The notes under the pieces: model-generated | Told to the model about the DNA's origin: nothing | The model's input: the letters and a program-made list of their open reading frames with translations, nothing else | Database searches by the model: none | Shown here: positions 34,203 to 43,371 of the stretch, one piece after another | How the letters are laid out: every line of letters begins with the position of its first letter | How positions within the stretch are numbered: position 1 is the stretch's first letter | Translations under genes and position numbers: made by a program | Origin: CANLBN01 sp050633525 | GTDB lineage: Bacteria; Pseudomonadota; Gammaproteobacteria; Pseudomonadales; Cellvibrionaceae | Length of the DNA: 64,000 bases | Reading direction: 5' to 3' | Assembly: GCA_050633525.1 (NCBI GenBank) | Contig: JBOEGR010000014.1 | Span: 1-64,000, forward strand

Positions 34203-35054
34203 ATGAGTGAACAAAGATCAACATCATTTTCGTGTAAGCTTTCAGCATTTGGTGCATGGGGAAAAGGTTTTGCTAATTGGGATGAACTTGTCGAGTTAAT
34301 TCAAAGCCCTGACGCTTTACCTAAAGAGGAATCTCTACATTCTAAAGGCCCAAAGCCTGAAGTTATTCCTGCGAATGAGCGTCGCCGTTCTCCTTTGCCG
34401 GTTAAATTAGCGGTAGAAAGTTCGTGGCAAGCCACCCAAATGGCGGGAGTGGATCCTAGCACTTTAACGTGTGTATTTGTGTCAGGTTTTGGTGATACAC
34501 AATTAACGGATTACATGTGTAAAGTGTTGGCCACAGAATCGAAAGAGTTATCTCCGACTAAATTTCATAACTCCGTTCACAATGCTGCTGCGGGCTATTG
34601 GACCATTAGTACCGGCTGTGAAAAAGCGGCCAATTCGGTTGCGGGTTTTCAGGATTCTGTTTCGCTGACCTTGATGGAAGCGATGATTCAATGCCAGCAA
34701 GAACAGAAAGCAATATTGCTCACCTTTTTTGATGCCCCAGTATCATCAGTACTGACTGACATCATGGGGCCCGGTAGCGCTTTTTCTTTTTCAATTATTA
34801 TTGAGCCTTGTCAGGTTGATTCAAAAAATGCTTCTGATGATGATAAAGATGCTGTGATTCTCAGTGCGAGGGTCAGTGAGAATGGATGTGATTGGCCCGT
34901 GTTGACGAATGCTCACGGTATTGTAGAGGAGGTTTATCATAATAACCCTTCTGCACGTATATTGTCTCTCATTGAAATGATACAGGGCATCGGTTCTAAA
35001 GAGCGTTATTTCCCGATGGGGGAATTTTCTTCTCTGCATGTTTCACTGGTTTGA
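34203..35054 (+). CDS. Ketosynthase-like chain length factor (ApeC-like)
   Basis: A 283-residue protein of the short ketosynthase-like family found in aryl polyene clusters. It contains LSPTKFHNSVHNAAAGYWTI and TCVFVSGFGD, and the nucleophile position lacks cysteine, so it is probably not catalytic. Family members pair with an adjacent active ketosynthase and set polyene length. The gene starts 9 nt after the ketosynthase stop and is clearly in the same operon. Confidence 0.85.
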   Translation: MSEQRSTSFSCKLSAFGAWGKGFANWDELVELIQSPDALPKEESLHSKGPKPEVIPANERRRSPLPVKLAVESSWQATQMAGVDPSTLTCVFVSGFGDTQLTDYMCKVLATESKELSPTKFHNSVHNAAAGYWTISTGCEKAANSVAGFQDSVSLTLMEAMIQCQQEQKAILLTFFDAPVSSVLTDIMGPGSAFSFSIIIEPCQVDSKNASDDDKDAVILSARVSENGCDWPVLTNAHGIVEEVYHNNPSARILSLIEMIQGIGSKERYFPMGEFSSLHVSLV

Positions 35055-35138
35055 TTTGTTAAGGCTACTAAAAAGGATGTTTGTTTAGTTTTTAACAATA
35101 TGATTTTATAAAGGGCTATCTTTTAAAAGATATAAAAT

Positions 35139-36716
35139 ATGATGAAAACACATAATACAGACGTCATTATTGCGGGTGGTGGTTTGGCTGGTTTAAGTTT
35201 AGCCAAACAATTAAGAATGGCGAATAATGAACTCGATATTACCGTTGTCGAGAAAAGAAAATTTCCTATCCCTAATACGACGGCTAAAATTGGTGAGTCA
35301 ACGGTTGAAATTGGCGCGCATTATTTTACTGAAAACTTAAAATTAAAAGATCATTTTCGTGAAAAACATTTGCAAAAGCACGGCCTGCGTTGCTTCTTTG
35401 GCGAACCACAGGAAGATTATTCTCAACAAGACGAGTTAGGTGTAAGTCAGTTGTTTGGTATCCCGACCTATCAAATCGAAAGGGGAGTGCTTGAGAACTA
35501 TTTATATAATGAATTAAAAGAGCAGGGTGTTCGTGTTGTCGACGGGGCTACCACCGAGAGTGTGGCCTTAGAAAATAAAGATCAAACCATTACTGTTCAA
35601 TCAGATGATGGTGAAGTTAGTTATCAGGGGCGTTGGTTTGTTGATGCAACGGGTCGCCAAGAATTAGTTAAAAATAAGTTGGGTCTAAAAAAAGAAACGG
35701 CTCACCAAGGCAACGCTATCTGGTTTCGCATTGATAAGAGAATTGTTATTGATGAATGGACCGAGGATGAACAATGGCAAAACCGCTTAGAGAAAAGTGG
35801 TAATCGCTGGCGCAGTACTAATCACTTAATGGGCCAAGGTTATTGGTGTTGGATTATTCCTTTGGGTTCGGGTGCCACCAGTATTGGTATTGTTATCGAT
35901 GATGAGGCCCTAGAGAAAAGTGGGATCAGTGATTTTGATGATACTCTGGCTTGGTTTAAGCAACAGCAGCCAAAGTTGGCAGCTGCCATAGAGGGCGCCA
36001 ACTTGCTTGATTTTAACTTGGTGCGTAATTATTCGTATGGTTGTAAAAAAATGTTTTCTGATGAGGGCTGGTGCCTGACCGGAGAAGCGGGTGCATTTAC
36101 GGATCCTTTTTATGCGCCCGGTAGTGATTTTATTGCACTGAATAATACTTTCATTACGCATTTGATTGACCGTGATAAGCGGGGTAGTGATATTCGCCTC
36201 GATAGTGCTGTCTTCCATATGTTTTATAACTCCTTCTTTGAAAGTACCTTATCCCTATATACCAATCAGTATGGTGGTTTTGGTGATCGCAGAATGATGG
36301 GGGTGAAGTTATTGTGGGATTACGCGTATTACTGGGGTGTTTTGACGGTTCTCTTTTTCAAAAATACCATTACCGATATCGATTTGATGAGGGAGTTGAA
36401 TCCTTTGTTGCGTCGTGCTCAAGAAGCCAATGAAGAAATGCAGGCCTTGTTGATCGAAAGAGCTAAGCTACGTTTAGTGCTGCCCGCTAAAGGCTTGTTT
36501 ATGGATCAATACCTCATTCCTTGCCTTACGCGCTTTAACGATATTTTAAAAGCAGGGGATGACATTGATACACGAAGTGCTATCGAGGAAAATGTTGAGG
36601 TTTTGGATAAATTGTTAGTGTCTTTATCTGATATGTTAAAAGAGGATGCGAGTACTCATATTAGTGATGAGGAAAGAGAGTTGCTTGGCGATTATCGTTC
36701 TGTGGTGTTGGCGTAG
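35139..36716 (+). CDS. FAD-dependent oxidoreductase/halogenase-like protein of the APE cluster
   Basis: A 525-residue flavoprotein. The N-terminal Rossmann motif is VIIAGGGLAGLSLAKQL, with a second FAD motif WFVDATGRQ and the C-terminal FAD contact WCLTGEAGAFTDPFYAPG. The segment AKIGESTVEIG and the WxWxIP motif (WCWIIP) are shared with tryptophan-type flavin halogenases, but the usual catalytic lysine is not obvious. It may be a halogenase, or an oxidase/hydroxylase of the aryl head group. It lies in the ketosynthase operon, 84 nt after the chain-length factor. Confidence 0.8.
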   Translation: MMKTHNTDVIIAGGGLAGLSLAKQLRMANNELDITVVEKRKFPIPNTTAKIGESTVEIGAHYFTENLKLKDHFREKHLQKHGLRCFFGEPQEDYSQQDELGVSQLFGIPTYQIERGVLENYLYNELKEQGVRVVDGATTESVALENKDQTITVQSDDGEVSYQGRWFVDATGRQELVKNKLGLKKETAHQGNAIWFRIDKRIVIDEWTEDEQWQNRLEKSGNRWRSTNHLMGQGYWCWIIPLGSGATSIGIVIDDEALEKSGISDFDDTLAWFKQQQPKLAAAIEGANLLDFNLVRNYSYGCKKMFSDEGWCLTGEAGAFTDPFYAPGSDFIALNNTFITHLIDRDKRGSDIRLDSAVFHMFYNSFFESTLSLYTNQYGGFGDRRMMGVKLLWDYAYYWGVLTVLFFKNTITDIDLMRELNPLLRRAQEANEEMQALLIERAKLRLVLPAKGLFMDQYLIPCLTRFNDILKAGDDIDTRSAIEENVEVLDKLLVSLSDMLKEDASTHISDEERELLGDYRSVVLA

Positions 36717-36759
36717 TAGAGATTTTACCTACTAAAATAAATAAGCTCTGCTAAAAATT

Positions 36760-37329
36760 ATGTTTAAAAAATTACTGCCCTTAGTGTTGGCGATTTTATT
36801 TATTGCTTTCCCTTTTATTATTCATTATGGCTTGCGTTATGTTGAGCCCATTGTATTTTCTGTCGCTTTATTTATTTTGTTGATGTTAAGGACGGTATTA
36901 ACGCCGTCTGATAACAACATGGGTAAGATGATTATGGCTACGGCTATTACGGTATATTGTATTGCGGTTGCCTTCTTTGATAGCGAGCAGTTGTTACGCT
37001 ATTACCCTGTGCTTATCAGTTTGTATGTTGCTTTATTGTTCTTCCTTTCTCTGTTTGATAAAGAATCGTTAGTAGAGCAATTTGCAAAGCTATCGGGTAA
37101 GCCTTATCCCGACGGCGCTAAAATTTACATGCGCGTTCTCACCAAGCTGTGGGTGTTATTGTTGGTCGCTAATGCCATAGTGGCTATTTATTCGGCTTGT
37201 TGTGCATCAGATCAATTTTGGCTGTTGTATAACGGGGTTGTTTCTTATTGTATTATTTTGGGCTTTATTTTTGCGGAATGGCTTTTTCGTCAATCTTATC
37301 GCCGCAAACATTTTCCAGATTGGGATTGA
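36760..37329 (+). CDS. Integral membrane protein of APE clusters (COG4648-like)
   Basis: A 189-residue protein with about six hydrophobic segments (residues 5-22, 29-44, 57-72, 81-98, 125-145, 158-175). Its position in aryl polyene clusters and its layout match the COG4648 membrane family, of unknown function. A charged C-terminus (QSYRRKHFPDWD) follows the last helix. It ends 5 nt before the dehydratase start. A role in membrane handling of the lipid-linked polyene is only inferred. Confidence 0.7.
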   Translation: MFKKLLPLVLAILFIAFPFIIHYGLRYVEPIVFSVALFILLMLRTVLTPSDNNMGKMIMATAITVYCIAVAFFDSEQLLRYYPVLISLYVALLFFLSLFDKESLVEQFAKLSGKPYPDGAKIYMRVLTKLWVLLLVANAIVAIYSACCASDQFWLLYNGVVSYCIILGFIFAEWLFRQSYRRKHFPDWD

Positions 37330-37334
37330 TAGTA

Positions 37335-37781
37335 ATGATTAACGATAAAGCGCTCGCAGACCGCGTTAATAAGTTGGTCTCGAGTAATGCAAAAAAAGAG
37401 TGGCCGGAATTTATTGAGCTCGTTTCAGAAGAAACAGTTCCTAAGGGGGCAGAGATCACTTTTTCATTTGATATTAATCCCGATATCGCTTGGTTTGCGG
37501 GACATTTTCCAGAGCAGGCGGTGTTGCCGGGTGTTGTTCAACTTCATTGGGCAGCAAAATTAGCAGAGACGTTTTTCTTGTCATTGTCTGGACCCGTTAA
37601 GCATTTTAAAGCGGTCAATAATATTAAGTTTAAGACCATGATATTACCCAAGCAGCCAGTATCCTTATTGCTTAAATATAACGAGTTGAAGGATACGGTT
37701 AGTTTTTCTTATTATAATGCTGACGATGTCTTTTCAACTGGGACGCTCGTTTTTGGCTCTCCACTTTCACGTAGCGCTTAA
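37335..37781 (+). CDS. 3-hydroxyacyl-ACP dehydratase, ApeI-like
   Basis: A 148-residue hot-dog-fold protein. The start is the ATG giving MINDKALADRV, which follows the previous stop; an upstream in-frame start would lie inside the membrane-protein gene. The catalytic region AGHFPEQAVLPGVVQLHWAA has the FabA/FabZ His (GHFP), and the PGVVQ helix carries the second catalytic region. It dehydrates 3-hydroxyacyl-ACP intermediates to keep the polyene conjugated. A second, different dehydratase (39588-40064) is in the same operon, as in E. coli APE clusters. Confidence 0.85.
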   Translation: MINDKALADRVNKLVSSNAKKEWPEFIELVSEETVPKGAEITFSFDINPDIAWFAGHFPEQAVLPGVVQLHWAAKLAETFFLSLSGPVKHFKAVNNIKFKTMILPKQPVSLLLKYNELKDTVSFSYYNADDVFSTGTLVFGSPLSRSA

Positions 37782-37802
37782 CTATAATTTTCTATCGTAC
37801 CT

Positions 37803-38558
37803 ATGAAATACTGCTTTGTTATTCCTCATTTTAATCATCACTTAGCCTTTGCTGAATTTTTCCCTATTCTTTCTTCATTGTCGATGCCTTGTATTATTGT
37901 TGATGACGGAAGTGATCCAAATAGTGTGGGAGCAGTAGAAGATTTAATTAAAGATTGCGATGATATTTATTTTCTCAAGCACGCTTTTAATCGTGGCAAG
38001 GGTGCGGCGGTCTTTACGGGTGCTTATTATGCTCGCACTTTAGGTTTTACACACATTATTCAAATTGATGCTGATGGCCAGCATGATATTAATGACGTGG
38101 CTGGTTTTGTCGAATATAGTCGTGCTCATCCCGACGCTATTGTTTCAGGTAAGCCTTACTTTGATGAAAGTGCGCCCAAGTTGCGCGTGTATGGTCGACG
38201 AGTGACAGACTTGTGGGTTGCGCTAGAAACCTTGTCGTTTGAAATTAAAGATGGTTTATGTGGTTTTCGTATTTACCCTTTGACTCAAGTCGAAAAGATT
38301 CTAGATAAATATCATGTTGGTATTCGAATGGATTTCGATACAGAAATGTTAGTTAAGGCTGTATGGGCGGATGTTCCTCTGCATTTTATGCCGACGAAAG
38401 TGATTTATCCTGAAAATAGTGTTTCTCACTTTCATTATTGTCGAGATAATTTTTTGCTTATTGCTTTGCATGTGCGTTTGATTTTGGGGATGTTGTGGCG
38501 TTCTCCTGTTTTACTGTTTCGTCGTTTTAAAACTGCACTTGCCTCCACTAAGAATTGA
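37803..38558 (+). CDS. Family 2 glycosyltransferase
   Basis: A 251-residue GT-A enzyme with VDDGSDPNS near residue 36, RGKGAAVFTGAYYA, and the DxD motif in IQIDADGQHD. The FRIYPL segment and C-terminal hydrophobic stretch (FLLIALHVRLILGMLW) suggest membrane association, as in dolichyl/undecaprenyl-phosphate-type glycosyltransferases. In aryl polyene clusters a GT2 is believed to add a sugar to the carrier lipid or glycolipid. It follows the ApeI-like gene by 21 nt. Confidence 0.85.
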   Translation: MKYCFVIPHFNHHLAFAEFFPILSSLSMPCIIVDDGSDPNSVGAVEDLIKDCDDIYFLKHAFNRGKGAAVFTGAYYARTLGFTHIIQIDADGQHDINDVAGFVEYSRAHPDAIVSGKPYFDESAPKLRVYGRRVTDLWVALETLSFEIKDGLCGFRIYPLTQVEKILDKYHVGIRMDFDTEMLVKAVWADVPLHFMPTKVIYPENSVSHFHYCRDNFLLIALHVRLILGMLWRSPVLLFRRFKTALASTKN

Positions 38559-38586
38559 TTTGTAAGTTGTTAGGAGTGAATGGGAT

Positions 38587-39591
38587 ATGCAAGAATCTTC
38601 AGCGGCATTAAATAAGCAGCACTGGGCGTCTATACAAGAGGCGGGTACTTTAACGGGGCTGCGTTTTTTGTTTTTGCTTTACCGCTTATTTGGTAAACGG
38701 TTTTACTCTCTACTTATGTACCCTGTTGCGCTTTATTTTGTATTGTTCAATGGGGTCTCTAGGCGAGCGTCACAGCAATTTCTCGATTTGCACTATCAAA
38801 AGCAACCAGAGTTTTGGGTTAGCCCACCAACTTTATGGAGTAGTGTTATTCATTTCAAACACTTTGCCGAAACTATTTTAGATAAAGGCTTGGCTTGGTA
38901 TTCGGAAATGACAGAAGATGAATTTGTTATTGAAGACTTTTCTATCATTGAGGAATTGATGGCGGATAAGCGTGGGCAATTAGTGATAGGTACTCATTTT
39001 GGTAACCTAGAGTATTGTCGTGGTTTTATGCAGCGTTATAAAGAAAAAACCATCAATATTCTTGTTTATGATAAACACTCTGCGAACTTTGTGCAGATAA
39101 TGCAAAAGTTGAACCCCGATTCTAGAGTTAATGTGTTTCAGGTGGATGAGTTTGATGTCCCTACTATTTTGTTACTAAAGCAAAAAATAGATAAAGGTGA
39201 GTGGGTATTTATTGCGGGTGATCGTATTCCTTTAGCTGGTTTGGAGCATACTATAGAGGTTGATTTCTTAGATAATAAGGCTCCTTTGCCAATGGGGCCT
39301 TATTTGCTTGCCAAGGCCTTGGCATGCCCTGTCAAATTAATGTACGGTTATCGTCATCCTAAGTTAGATAAGAATAAAGTTTTTTTTGAGGTTGTCCCTT
39401 TTTGTGATGCCATTACCTTTACTCGTAAAGATAGAAAGGAAAAACTTCAGTCTTATGCTCAAGAATTTGCTTTCCATCTTGAGCGTCATTGTTTGCAGGC
39501 TCCATATCAATGGTTTAACTTTTATAATTTTTGGGAACCAGCTAAATTGGTTAACAAAGAAGAACCTGTAAAAAAAGGAAAGGTATCATGA
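38587..39591 (+). CDS. Lipid A biosynthesis-type acyltransferase (LpxL/HtrB family)
   Basis: A 334-residue membrane-associated acyltransferase. The HxxxxE catalytic motif appears as THFGNLEYCRG, with an N-terminal hydrophobic anchor (FLFLLYRLFGKRFYSLL). LpxL-type enzymes transfer acyl chains from ACP to a glycolipid. In this cluster it is probably used to transfer the aryl polyene from ACP to the lipid anchor, an inference from the family and location. Its stop overlaps the start of the next dehydratase gene by 4 nt. Confidence 0.87.
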   Translation: MQESSAALNKQHWASIQEAGTLTGLRFLFLLYRLFGKRFYSLLMYPVALYFVLFNGVSRRASQQFLDLHYQKQPEFWVSPPTLWSSVIHFKHFAETILDKGLAWYSEMTEDEFVIEDFSIIEELMADKRGQLVIGTHFGNLEYCRGFMQRYKEKTINILVYDKHSANFVQIMQKLNPDSRVNVFQVDEFDVPTILLLKQKIDKGEWVFIAGDRIPLAGLEHTIEVDFLDNKAPLPMGPYLLAKALACPVKLMYGYRHPKLDKNKVFFEVVPFCDAITFTRKDRKEKLQSYAQEFAFHLERHCLQAPYQWFNFYNFWEPAKLVNKEEPVKKGKVS

Positions 39592-40064
39592 CTCAATTGT
39601 TAGGTAAGGAAGAACGCTTTAATCAAGAAATATTTGAGCTTTTGCCTCATCGGCAGCCGATGCTGCTAATTAACGATATTGTTGATATCAACCAAAGTGA
39701 CTCATCGGCTATTACCTATATTGACTCTGAAGCGCCTTTTTTCGAGAGCGATAAAGGTGTTCCTGCTTATATTGGTTTAGAATATATGGGGCAAACAGCA
39801 GCGCTAATTGCCGGTTATCAATTGAAGCATGGTTTGGTTGAGTCGCACCTTGGTTTCTTGCTCGGTACGCGGGCTTACAAAAGTACAGTCGCTTACTTTA
39901 AAGCCGGATCTGTATTGCTCATTGAATGTAAAGAGAAAGCAGTTGTGGGTGATAGTTTGGCTACTTTTGATTGTTCTATTCGCTATCAAGACGATGATGC
40001 TATCCTAGCAACGGCCAATCTGTCTGTGTTTCGTAAAATGAATGTTAAGGATGATACACAATAA
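39588..40064 (+). CDS. 3-hydroxyacyl-ACP dehydratase, ApeP-like
   Basis: A 158-residue hot-dog protein with LLPHRQPMLLINDIV at the N-terminus and YIGLEYMGQTAALIA with LGFLLGTRAYK, the pattern of ApeP-type dehydratases, which differ from classical FabZ by the PHRxPM motif and YxxLE(Y/L)xxQ helix. It overlaps the acyltransferase gene by 4 nt (ATGA), so translation is coupled. It is followed by the second ketosynthase 86 nt later. Confidence 0.86.
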   Translation: MTQLLGKEERFNQEIFELLPHRQPMLLINDIVDINQSDSSAITYIDSEAPFFESDKGVPAYIGLEYMGQTAALIAGYQLKHGLVESHLGFLLGTRAYKSTVAYFKAGSVLLIECKEKAVVGDSLATFDCSIRYQDDDAILATANLSVFRKMNVKDDTQ

Positions 40065-40150
40065 CGTCATTTTCAAAATATAAGTGATGGTTTGCATTTA
40101 TTATTTGAAATCACTATGTCTGTAAATTAATAAAAATAGAAGAAATAAAA

Positions 40151-41419
40151 ATGAATCAGCTCGAATCACAATCCCTGCTACCCCAAAGTATCGAACAGCA
40201 TCGAGTTGTTATTACAGGTGTGGGTAATATTTCTGCTCTGGGTAGTAGCTGGTCTGAGGTGAAATCATCACTCCAAGGTAAAAATAACGCTGTACGCTTT
40301 ATGGATGAATGGCAGCAATACAGCGATATGAAAACACGCTTAGCGGCACCTATCGATGACTTCGAGTTACCTTCTCATTTTACGACTAAGAAAAAGCGTA
40401 GTATGGGGCGCGTTGCTCAAATGGCTGTCCACGCGACAGAGCTGGCTCTGACGGAGGCGGGTTTATTAAAAGATGATATTTTAAAGTCGGGTGATGTGGG
40501 CATTGCTTATGGTTCTGCAACAGGTAGTAGTGCGGCAGCGATGGAGTTTTTCCACCTACTAGGCGAACAGTCTACTAGTCAGATGAATAGTACGACCTAT
40601 TTGCGGATGATGAGTCATACGGCCGCTGTTAATCTCAGTGTTTATTTTGGTACACAAGGGCGTATGTTAACAACATCGACAGCGTGTACAGCGGGCAGTC
40701 AGGGCATTGGTTATGCTTATGAAACAATTAAAAGTGGCCGGCAGACTATTATGATCGCTGGTGGTGCTGAGGAACTCTGCCCCACTCAGGCAGCGACCTT
40801 CGACACTATTTTTGCTGCTAGCACTAATAACGATTGCCCTGAGTTGAGCCCTCGTCCCTTTGATACTCAGCGAGATGGTTTGGTCTTGGGTGAAGGAGCA
40901 TGCACTTTAATTATTGAATCGTATGATCATGCTATTGAACGCGGTGCCCCTATATTGGCGGAGATAGTTGGTTTCGGTACTAATACCGATGGTTCGCATC
41001 TAGTGAGGCCAAGGCAGGCGACAATGGCTAAAGTAATGGAGTTAAGTTTGGGTGATGCAGGTGTTAACGCCGAGCAGATTGGCTATGTTTCCGCTCATGG
41101 TACGGCAACAGAGCATGGTGACGTTGCTGAAACGCTCGCGACGGAAGCGGTGTTAGGTGAAAATAAACCCATCAGTTCTTTGAAAAGTTATACCGGCCAT
41201 ACCTTGGGAGCTTGTGGTGCCTTTGAGGCTTGGGCATCTATTATGATGATGCGCGAGAATTGGTTTGCGCCTACTTTAAATTTAGATAAGGTTGATGAGC
41301 GTTGCGGTAATCTAGATTACATTCGCGACGATTGCCGCGAATTGTCTGTTAATACGATTATGAGTAATAACTTTGCTTTTGGTGGTGTAAATACTTCCCT
41401 TATTTTTAAAAAGATTTAA
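40151..41419 (+). CDS. Beta-ketoacyl-ACP synthase, second (ApeR-like)
   Basis: A 422-residue FabF-like ketosynthase. The active site is complete: Cys in STACTAGSQGIGYAYE, His in SAHGTATEHGDVAET, and His in YTGHTLGACGAFEA. It would carry out an initiating or extending condensation in the polyene pathway; in the E. coli APE system two KS enzymes with different roles are used. It is the last APE biosynthetic gene of the plus-strand block and is followed by a lipoprotein gene 31 nt downstream. Confidence 0.9.
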   Translation: MNQLESQSLLPQSIEQHRVVITGVGNISALGSSWSEVKSSLQGKNNAVRFMDEWQQYSDMKTRLAAPIDDFELPSHFTTKKKRSMGRVAQMAVHATELALTEAGLLKDDILKSGDVGIAYGSATGSSAAAMEFFHLLGEQSTSQMNSTTYLRMMSHTAAVNLSVYFGTQGRMLTTSTACTAGSQGIGYAYETIKSGRQTIMIAGGAEELCPTQAATFDTIFAASTNNDCPELSPRPFDTQRDGLVLGEGACTLIIESYDHAIERGAPILAEIVGFGTNTDGSHLVRPRQATMAKVMELSLGDAGVNAEQIGYVSAHGTATEHGDVAETLATEAVLGENKPISSLKSYTGHTLGACGAFEAWASIMMMRENWFAPTLNLDKVDERCGNLDYIRDDCRELSVNTIMSNNFAFGGVNTSLIFKKI

Positions 41420-41450
41420 TTTATTAACTAATAGCATGGAGCATACAATT

Positions 41451-42554
41451 ATGTATAAAAAAATAAGCATCGTTTTATTGTCGATCTTGATTTCGGTGAG
41501 TTGTGGAACTGTTAGTAATAGTATCCCTGAAGATTATGTGGGCGCAACGGCAACAATAACTGATACCTATAAGTCGGGTGGCAGAGCAAAGGCTAGAATA
41601 TTTTATGTGGATAGCATTGATTCAAAAAAAATTTATAATGCTGTCAATGCAACTCAGGCAGCTTCTTATGGTTCAAAGCTGAGAGCGGCTGGAGCAGAGA
41701 GGGAGGTTACTGTAAAGCCTTTAACAATAAAGATTGTAGGTACAGTGTATAGTGCAGCCCCGATAGTGGCGATGTTTAATGCTGGTGCTAATTATCGTGT
41801 TGAGGGTGAGATAGAATTTACTCCATTAGCAAATGCTAGGTACCTCGTTAGAGGAAAATTAGGAAAAGAAAAGTCTGCTGTATGGATAGAGGATATTGAT
41901 GGTAATGTCGTCTCAAGTATAGTGGGTAATATGAGTAAAGAGGAGTTAACAAAGTCAAACCACAATATCGCAAAAGATAGTTCTAAATATAGAGAAACGA
42001 CCTTTTCTAATATACAAAATGGCGAAAGTAAAAGCTTGATATTAGCCAAGCTAGGCCAACCATCTAAAATCTTAGAAGGAAGAAAGAATATAATTTCAGG
42101 TTATATTTCAAGGTTGCGTTATATTTATGATGATCTGGGAGCTATATATTTAGACGGTGCTAACCCAGATTCGCTCTTTGTCAGTAGAGTGGTTGTCAAG
42201 CGTAAAGTAATATTGAAAGATATTAATGAAATTAGAGAAAGTTTAGATAAATCTAATGCGGAGCAACTGCAAAGAATAGCGAGAGAGCACTCAAGAAATA
42301 AAGAGTCGAGGCCCGAGGCGTTGGATGCCTTTGCCCAAAAGGCATGGGAGGAGTCAAATTCTGACGATAAGTACATTATTGATGCAGCCGCTACGTTTTG
42401 TAATATATTGGGGGCAAGCGATAACCCGAGGTACAAAAAAGTACTGGGCTTAATATATGAAAATGCGAAGTCAAAAAAGCTAAAGCGTTATGCGAAGAAA
42501 AACTATGACAGAATACAACAAGATGTGTCTGTCAGTTCTTATCAAGTTAAATAG
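41451..42554 (+). CDS. Lipoprotein of unknown function (367 aa)
   Basis: I do not recognise this protein. Its ATG was chosen for GGAG nine nucleotides upstream. The N-terminus MYKKISIVLLSILISVSCG is a lipoprotein signal (lipobox SVSC). The mature part has a beta-rich domain (ATITDTYKSGGRAKARIFYV, YRVEGEIEFTPLANARYLV), then a segment ESKSLILAKLGQPSKIL resembling small SmpA/OmlA-type modules, and a helical basic C-terminus. It is more AT-rich than the ketosynthase gene before it. Whether it works with the aryl polyene pathway or only sits at the end of the transcript is open. Confidence 0.65.
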   Translation: MYKKISIVLLSILISVSCGTVSNSIPEDYVGATATITDTYKSGGRAKARIFYVDSIDSKKIYNAVNATQAASYGSKLRAAGAEREVTVKPLTIKIVGTVYSAAPIVAMFNAGANYRVEGEIEFTPLANARYLVRGKLGKEKSAVWIEDIDGNVVSSIVGNMSKEELTKSNHNIAKDSSKYRETTFSNIQNGESKSLILAKLGQPSKILEGRKNIISGYISRLRYIYDDLGAIYLDGANPDSLFVSRVVVKRKVILKDINEIRESLDKSNAEQLQRIAREHSRNKESRPEALDAFAQKAWEESNSDDKYIIDAAATFCNILGASDNPRYKKVLGLIYENAKSKKLKRYAKKNYDRIQQDVSVSSYQVK

Positions 42555-42568
42555 CTTAGGTTTGCTTC

Positions 42569-42592
42569 GGAAGGCGACAGTAATCGCCTTCC
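42569..42592. terminator. Convergent hairpin between the two APE blocks
   Basis: GGAAGGCGA pairs perfectly with TCGCCTTCC across CAGTAA. It lies between the lipoprotein stop and the ketoreductase stop, so it can end transcripts from both directions; T-tracts are weak. Confidence 0.65.
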
Positions 42593-42623
42593 ATGCAGTC
42601 TCAATATTTGAGTGAAATTGCCT

Positions 42624-43355
42624 TTAATACATTCCACCATTGACGCTAATGACTTGGCGCGTAATATAATTTGCACCGTCAGACATTAAGAAGGCAGCGG
42701 TAGCCGCGACGTCTTCGGCTTGCCCGAATTTACCGAGGGGAATCATTTTCTTTGCTTCTTCAGCAAAAACACCATCAATCATTTCAGTTTCAATGACGCC
42801 TGGGGCGATACAATTCACGGTGATTTTTCTTTTGCCTAGCTCAATAGCGAGTGCTTTAGTTGCACCGATTAGCCCTGCTTTTGTTGCGCTGTAGTTAACT
42901 TGTCCACGGTTGCCTGTGAGGCCGGCAACAGAAGATAGGGTAATAATGCGACCGCCATTACGCAAGCGTATCATGGGCATGGTGAGTGGATTGAGTACGT
43001 TATAAAAGCTGTCGAGGTTAGTGTGGACTACCTTGTCCCAGTCTTCGCCAGACATGGCAGGAAAAGCGTTGTCTCTGGTAATGCCCGCATTACAAATAAC
43101 ACCATAATAAGCTCCATTAACTTCTACTTCATTAGTAAGGGCAGCTTGTGTTTGTTCTCTATCACTGACATCAAAGCCTAGAATGTTAGCTGAGCCACCA
43201 TGACTAATAATTTGATCGGCAACCGCTTTAGCTGAGTCTTCGTTGGAATGATAGTGTACTGTAATCGAATAACCTTCGGCTCCTAGTTTTAGTGCGATAC
43301 TTTTTCCTATGCCTCTACTTGAGCCCGTTACAAGTACACGTTTTTCTTTTTGCAT
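42624..43355 (-). CDS. 3-ketoacyl-ACP reductase, ApeQ-like
   Basis: A 243-residue short-chain dehydrogenase. The NADPH motif is TGSSRGIGKSIALKLG; the catalytic Ser, Tyr and Lys are in LSSVAGLTGNRGQVNYSATKAG; and the C-terminus RQVISVNGGMY is FabG-like. It would reduce the 3-keto group after each condensation. It is the last gene of the minus-strand APE block, converging with the plus-strand block. Confidence 0.92.
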   Translation of the reverse strand: MQKEKRVLVTGSSRGIGKSIALKLGAEGYSITVHYHSNEDSAKAVADQIISHGGSANILGFDVSDREQTQAALTNEVEVNGAYYGVICNAGITRDNAFPAMSGEDWDKVVHTNLDSFYNVLNPLTMPMIRLRNGGRIITLSSVAGLTGNRGQVNYSATKAGLIGATKALAIELGKRKITVNCIAPGVIETEMIDGVFAEEAKKMIPLGKFGQAEDVAATAAFLMSDGANYITRQVISVNGGMY

Positions 43356-43371
43356 GTGTGGTATACCCTTT

